Shown here one piece after another: positions 58,606 through 64,000 of a stretch of DNA of 64,000 bases (the first letter of the stretch is position 1; each line of letters begins with the position of its first letter). Both the position numbers and the translations under genes were made by a program. The notes beneath the pieces were generated by a model. That model saw only the letters and a list, made by a program, of their open reading frames with translations. It ran no database searches and was not told where the DNA came from. This DNA is from Acephala macrosclerotiorum. Taxonomy: Eukaryota > Ascomycota > Leotiomycetes > Helotiales > Mollisiaceae. Where the stretch lies: positions 534,263 to 598,262 of the forward strand of contig MU119212.1 in NCBI GenBank assembly GCA_014904845.1, in the 5' to 3' direction.

Positions 58606-58800
58606 TAATAATTATATTTTATTCGATTAATAAATTTTAATCGTTTTATAAATTATATAAATAAATAAAAATAAAAAATAAAAATATTAATATTATTTAA
58701 AATTTAATTATAAAATCGTTCAATTTAAATAAAATTTATTTATAAAAAATATTAAATTTATATACGAATAAATATTATAATTAAATATTATAATTAAAAA
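58606..58800 (+). repeat. Repeat module Z, copy 2 (heavily converted)
   Basis: It aligns base for base with 53671-53885. Most differences are C in copy 1 to T here, or G to A, while the CpG in ATGCGA/ATACGA stays. Confidence 0.9.
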
Positions 58801-58860
58801 TGTTTTTTTCGTATTAAAAAAAAAACTCGTTCGATAATTCGATAAACGAATTAATAATAA

Positions 58861-59025
58861 ACGAATTTTTTTTTTTTGGTATTCGACGTATATTTTACTT
58901 TGTAAATCTCGTAAAAATACTTTTATAAAAAACTATAAAATCTTCGATTTTAATAATTTATTTCTATTTCAAATTTTAAATTAAAAACTTTTAATTTAAA
59001 CGTTTTATAAGTATTTGAAATTAAT
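58861..59025 (+). repeat. Repeat module X, copy 2 (less mutated)
   Basis: It matches 52515-52680. It retains GG, CT and TTC where copy 1 has AA, TT and TTT, and follows module Z directly. The X-T order is the same as in copy 1, but here Y-Z comes before X-T instead of after it. Confidence 0.85.
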
Positions 59026-59095
59026 ATAAATATTAAAATAAAATTTTAAATTTTATTGAACGATAAAATCAATAAATTAATAAATATATTAATAT

Positions 59096-59490
59096 TTAAA
59101 ATAAAAACGTACTTTTAATAAAATTTCAATTTATATTAAAAAAAAAAATTTTAAAATTTTCGTTTTATATTTAATTACTATAATCAATTCAATTAATTTA
59201 AATTATTTTATTTAATATATAATTTTAAAAAAAAAAATTTTAAAATTTTTTTTTAAGAATTATATAATTATTTTAGTATTTAAATATTTTAATACTTTAA
59301 ACAAAAACGTATTTATAATAAAATTTTATACTAAGAAATTTTTTTTTAAAATTTTCGTTTTTTATATTAAAATACTACGATTAATTTAATTAATATAAAT
59401 TATTTTATTTAATATATAATTTCAAAAAAAGATTTTTTAGAATTTCTTTTGAAAATTACGTAATTATAAAATATTTAATATTTAAAATAA
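59096..59490 (+). repeat. Tandem units of about 190 bp (module T), copy 2
   Basis: Two units start with ATAAAAACGTA / ACAAAAACGTA-type sequence at about 59101 and 59300, with a third start near 59488. Each contains an AATTAATTTAATTAAT-like core and a polyA/polyT segment. Confidence 0.7.
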
Positions 59491-62328
59491 AAACGCATTT
59501 AAAAAATTTAATATTTTTTATTAAAATATAAAAATATTTAATTAAATTTTAATTTATTTATAAGTTTTATATAATTTGAATTAATTAATATATTATAATT
59601 ATAAACGTAATATAATCGTATATAAATCGAGATTTTAATGTTTTTTATCGAATCGATTATATATTATTTTGAAATTACAAATCGCGATATTTTTTAATAA
59701 ATTAATCAAATTACTATATTTAAATATTTCGATTTTACAAATTAATATAATTATAAATTTAAAAATTTTTTTTATATAAAAATAAAAAATAAAAATAAAA
59801 ATAAAAATATAATTTAAAAAACTAAAAATATAATTAAAATTTTTTTTTATTTATTATTAAAATAATTAAAATATTTTTAATTTTTCGTGTTTTTATTAAA
59901 ATAAAAATAATTTTTTATACGAAAAACGTTTAAATTATTCGTTTTACAAAATGCGAAATATATTTTAATTATTAAAAAAAATTTAATTTTACGATTTATT
60001 TAAATAAATATTTAATTATATGTATATTTTAAAATATTATTAAATAATTAAATAAAATATACAATTTGAAATTTTAATATATATTTAAATAATATAATAA
60101 AAATATACGTTAATATATATATAAATTTTAATTTTAAATAAAAATAATTTATTATATTCGTTATTAATTAAATTTAATTAAATTTAAATATAATATATAT
60201 ATATATTTTTTTTTGATTAAAATTTTAATTTTTGTCGTAAAATCGTATTCGAATTTAAAATTTATAATATTTCAAATAAAGTATTTTTATTATATAATAA
60301 AACGTATTAAATAAAAATATTAAAACAAAAAATTTATAATATATATATAAAAAAAAATAATTTATTAAATTATAAAATAATTTTAATTTTTAAAATAATA
60401 ATATAATAATATTTTTTTATATTTTTTAATACGTTTATTATTAATTTCTCGCTTTAAAATTTAATATAATTTTTAATTCAAAGTATTTTAATTAAAAATA
60501 TTTATTAAATTTATTAAATTTATTTTTTTTTCGAATTCGTATAATTATATAATATATAATTTTAAAATTATTTTAATTAATATTTTAAACGATTTTTTAA
60601 TTCGTACAATTTAATCGAAATAAAATTATTATTTATATTCGTAAATATAAATAATCGTTTATAATAATACGACGAATAATATTTTATATTTATAAAATAC
60701 AATTAATAATTAATATATTTATTAAAATATTACAATTTAAATAAAAAATTAAAATAATATTTTAAAACGAAATTTTCGTACGAATAAAACGTAAAATCTT
60801 TTTTTTATATAATATATAATCGAATATTATATATAATATAATAATAAAATATAAATATATTATATTATTAATAAAAAAAAATAATACGTTTATAAAAAAT
60901 ATTATAATATTTTTTAAATTTAAATATTAATTACGTATTATTATTATAATATGTATTTATATAATATAATTATAAAATAATTAAAAATAAATATATTTTA
61001 TTTTTTTTTATTTAATTTAATTAAATATATATATTAAAATTTTTTAATAATTTAAATTTTAATAAATTTTAATAAATTTTAATAATATATTAATATATTT
61101 ATTAATTATAAGTTTTTTAATCACGTGGCGAAAATAATTAATAAAATTGAAAATATAAAATTTAAAAGCAATTTTTTTATAATAATAATTTAAAAATTAA
61201 TTTAATAAATTAAATTGATTTTATTATATATTCAATATTTCAATACGTTATATTTTGATTCTAAAAGTAATCGAATATAGCGTTATAAATATTTAATTTT
61301 TTAAAATTGATTTTAAATATTAATAGATTTTCAAATATTCGTAGTAATAGTAGTATAAATACGAATTCCAATACAAGAAAGAAAAAACTATCGCAAGATT
61401 GAATATCACGAGACTTTTTATGCGAATCTATTAACCATTTAAAGAAACTCGCTCATACGAGTATACTATATACAAATATAATTATTCGTTCGAAACGCTA
61501 ATTTACAATCGTCACAAATCAAAGTTCGTTATTTATATATACAATTATTATTTTCATTGAAATCGCACATTATCAAATCCACTTTTAAACAACGATTTTA
61601 TTTCGTTTGAATTTTACAACTTCGCTCAAAATTAAAAATTTGTCTATATAGTCTTTATTCGAGAAAATTGTTATTAAAATTCAAAGTTTAATACTACTAC
61701 TAAAATATACTCTATTAATAAAATTATACACATTTCTAATAGTATAAATAGTATTGAACTTAATTGGCAATTTCTATTTATTTACAAATTAAAAACAAAA
61801 AAACAAAATTAATTGCGAAAAATCAATTTATTGTTTTAATATAAAAAAAAAAAACGAAATTACAAATATAGCAATTGAAAAAAAAGTAAAAAATATTATC
61901 GATCTATTAAATATAGAATTTCTCGATTTTTGATTTGAGTTTTTAAATGACTTATAAATTTTAAAAAAGATTTTATACTTATTATTATATTTAATAAACT
62001 GAATATCGATTAATTAATTAAAACGAACGCTTATAAAATAGAAAAAAGTACGATTTTAACGAATTATTTAAAAATCAATTACATTTTAAAAATTATCGAA
62101 TTTACGAAATAATCTATTTTTAATATTAAAATCGTTTTTCTAAAAATATAAAATACGAATTTAAATAAAACTCGAATTTGCGACTTATAAATAAAAATCG
62201 AAAATAATTTAAAAAAAAATATCGTTACTATTAAAAATTTAATTATTTCTACGAAATCGAAATAAAAAAATTAATAATAAAAATTTCTCGTTTAATTTTT
62301 AAACATTTTTACATATAATTAATAATTA

Positions 62329-62589
62329 TTATAATATGTAATTACGTACTATATACGTTTTAATCTTTTTAAAAATATCGTTTACGATTTTTCGTAGATC
62401 GTTGCAATTTAATAAATTTTGAACGATCAAATTTAATTTTTTATTTCTAGTAAACAAATTTCTCGATTTTTCATTTGACTCGTAATTTTTATCGTCGAAA
62501 TTATTATCGTCGTCGTGCGCATAATTATAACTATCGATAAAACTAATTGAATTTTGATTTAAAAATCTAAATATAGTAATACTTCTTTT
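62329..62589 (-). other. 86-codon open frame inside the AT-rich block, possible transposon relic
   Basis: Between a TAA at 62592-62590 and a TAA at 62331-62329 the minus strand stays open for 86 codons. There is no ATG near the start. The translation includes SYNYAHDDDNNFDDKNYES and LIVQNLLNCNDLRKIVNDIF, which looks protein-like rather than like random AT-rich sequence. No family was recognised. It lies in the less converted part of the block (about 61.3-62.8 kb), so a partly mutated mobile-element gene is the simplest reading. Confidence 0.35.
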
Positions 62590-63180
62590 TTAAAAAAGTA
62601 ATACACGCGAAATTGACGCAACGAAAAAAATCGATTAAAAAACAAATTTACTATTAAAAATTTGTAAACTTATATATATTTTTATTTCTTGAAAATTATT
62701 TTTACCGCTTTAAATCTTCGTTATTTCTTTTTCGAGTATAGTAAAATACTTTGCTATTGTACTATTTATATTTTATTAGTTTATTACTAAGTATTATTCA
62801 ATTTAAAATATTATTAATTTCAATATCGCGTTATTACGTTATTATAAAACGTACAAATTTACATTTATTAGTAATATACTAATAAAATCAACGAATTAAT
62901 TAATAAACTTATTGTGATTTAATTCGTTTACTATAATTATTTATTATATTATAAAAATTAAACGTATAAAAATTTAATAAATTTTACAAAAAAATATATT
63001 ATTTAAAAAAATAAAAAAATAAAATAGTATTTTATACGTTTATAAATTAATAAAATTTAAAAAATTTTAAAATAATTTTTAAAACGTTATTTCGTTTTAT
63101 TTTTTAATATAAAAGTTTTAATCTCGTAATAAAATTTATTACAAATATTAAAAACGTTAATTTTAATATCGAAATAAATA

Positions 63181-63374
63181 TTATATAATATTTACGTACA
63201 ATTTAAAATCGTATATAATTAATATTATTTTATTTTTATTTTTAAAATAAAAATTTTATATTTTAAATTTCGTTTTTTATATAATTTAAATTAATTATAA
63301 ATTAATACGTATATTAAAATTTAAAAAAAAAATTACGTATATTTAAATCGTATTATTAATAATATAATATTAAT
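63181..63374 (-). repeat. Repeat module Y, copy 3 (inverted)
   Basis: Its reverse complement matches 58391-58587 almost throughout, including TATTATTAATAATACGATTT and the ATACGTATTAATTTATAATT segment. Confidence 0.9.
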
Positions 63375-64000
63375 ATTTAATTTATTTTATATAATTTATA
63401 ATTAATAAAATAATAATTTTTTAATTTATTAAATTTTTTATTTTTTGTTTATATTATAAAAATTTATTTAAAATATTATTATTAATTTATTGTTATTATT
63501 TATTAATAAATTTATATTTTAATTAAATTAAAAAAATATATTTATATTTTTTAAAATTAATTAAAATTTATTTTTAATATTATTAATTCGATATTAATAT
63601 ATATATTATTAAACAATTTATATAAAAATATTAAAAATTTTAATTATAATCGATTAAATATAATATTTAAAATTTAATAATATAATAAAATTATATATAT
63701 TTTTTTAAAATTTTTTATAAATAATTAATTTTAAAAGTAATATTAATTACGTATTTTTTAATATATAAATTAATTAATAATTTTTATATTTTATTTTTTA
63801 TTATTATTAAAAAAAAATTCGAATTATTAAAAATCGAAAATTGAAAATTAATTAATAAAAAAATATTATTTTAATTATATTATTCGAAATTAAATAATTT
63901 AATTACGAAATTATAAAATTATAAAAAAATATTAATTTATAAAAATTATATATTAAATTATTCGAAATAATTAATATAAAAATAAAAAAAAAATTTATAA

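Larger units (their letters stand above)
51831..64000. repeat. Extremely AT-rich repeat block with CpG-biased residual cytosines (RIP-like isochore)
   Basis: From about 51,830 to the window end the sequence is almost only A and T. My hand count of 54,121-56,400 (2,280 bases) found 24 C on the + strand and about the same number of G, roughly 2% G+C. Fifteen of the 24 C are followed by G. Several 60-base rows have no G or C at all (for example 54,241-54,300 and 54,541-54,600). No gene is recognisable. Repeated modules occur in direct and inverted orientation. This is best explained as transposon or satellite DNA saturated by C-to-T mutation (RIP). It could be a subtelomeric or pericentromeric isochore; the window shows neither a telomere repeat nor a defined centromere mark. 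Confidence 0.85.

Noticed and set aside
51831..64000. AT-rich block as nuclear copy of mitochondrial DNA
   Set aside because: No mitochondrial gene or tRNA remnants are recognisable, and the CpG-biased residual cytosines and diverged repeat copies fit repeat mutation better.

Overview
The window looks like nuclear DNA of a filamentous ascomycete (Pezizomycotina; a helotialean or other leotiomycete is my guess, not something the sequence proves). The evidence is the many short GT-AG introns of about 45-170 nt, fungal families such as the EH-domain endocytic scaffold, a Chs7-type protein and a Yhm2-type carrier, and a large AT-rich block that looks like the product of repeat-induced mutation. 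I assembled about 17 protein-coding genes by hand from exons with matching splice phase, plus two pseudogenes. All exon joins were checked for phase only, not against transcripts.

Layout: 1-10.4 kb is a housekeeping stretch (start of a possible glucosamine-6-phosphate N-acetyltransferase, a WW-domain protein, a probable GPI-mannosyltransferase II subunit, alpha-tubulin, and an Ede1-like endocytic scaffold). 10.7-16.5 kb is a decaying, lineage-specific stretch: a broken second copy of phosphatidylinositol synthase, a small Zn2Cys6-like protein, a small secreted protein with a stop codon in its signal peptide, and a basic secreted protein. 16.9-25.5 kb holds a cytochrome P450 and two sugar-transporter-family MFS genes, all on the minus strand; it may be a small catabolic or secondary-metabolism neighbourhood. 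27.7-37.7 kb holds a Chs7-like membrane protein, a DCAF4-like WD40 protein, a small ABM-fold protein and a large WD40 protein that may be a DIM-9/Raf1-type factor. 37.7-42.2 kb is apparently gene-free. 42.2-49.3 kb holds a Seb1/Nrd1-type RNA-binding protein, mitochondrial citrate synthase and, next to it on the same strand, the mitochondrial citrate/2-oxoglutarate carrier.

From about 51.83 kb to the right edge the composition changes abruptly to almost pure A+T (about 2% G+C in the part I counted by hand), with no recognisable gene. It contains diverged repeat copies in both orientations, and most surviving cytosines are in CpG. This resembles an extreme RIP isochore (possibly subtelomeric or pericentromeric) in which CpA and CpT were converted and CpG was largely spared. 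It is the most unusual thing in the window.

Functional links: citrate synthase and the citrate carrier plausibly work in one export route. The two WD40 proteins may both be CUL4-DDB1 receptors, one perhaps connected to heterochromatin formation on RIP-mutated DNA. The transporter/P450 block could be co-regulated, but nothing in the sequence proves it.
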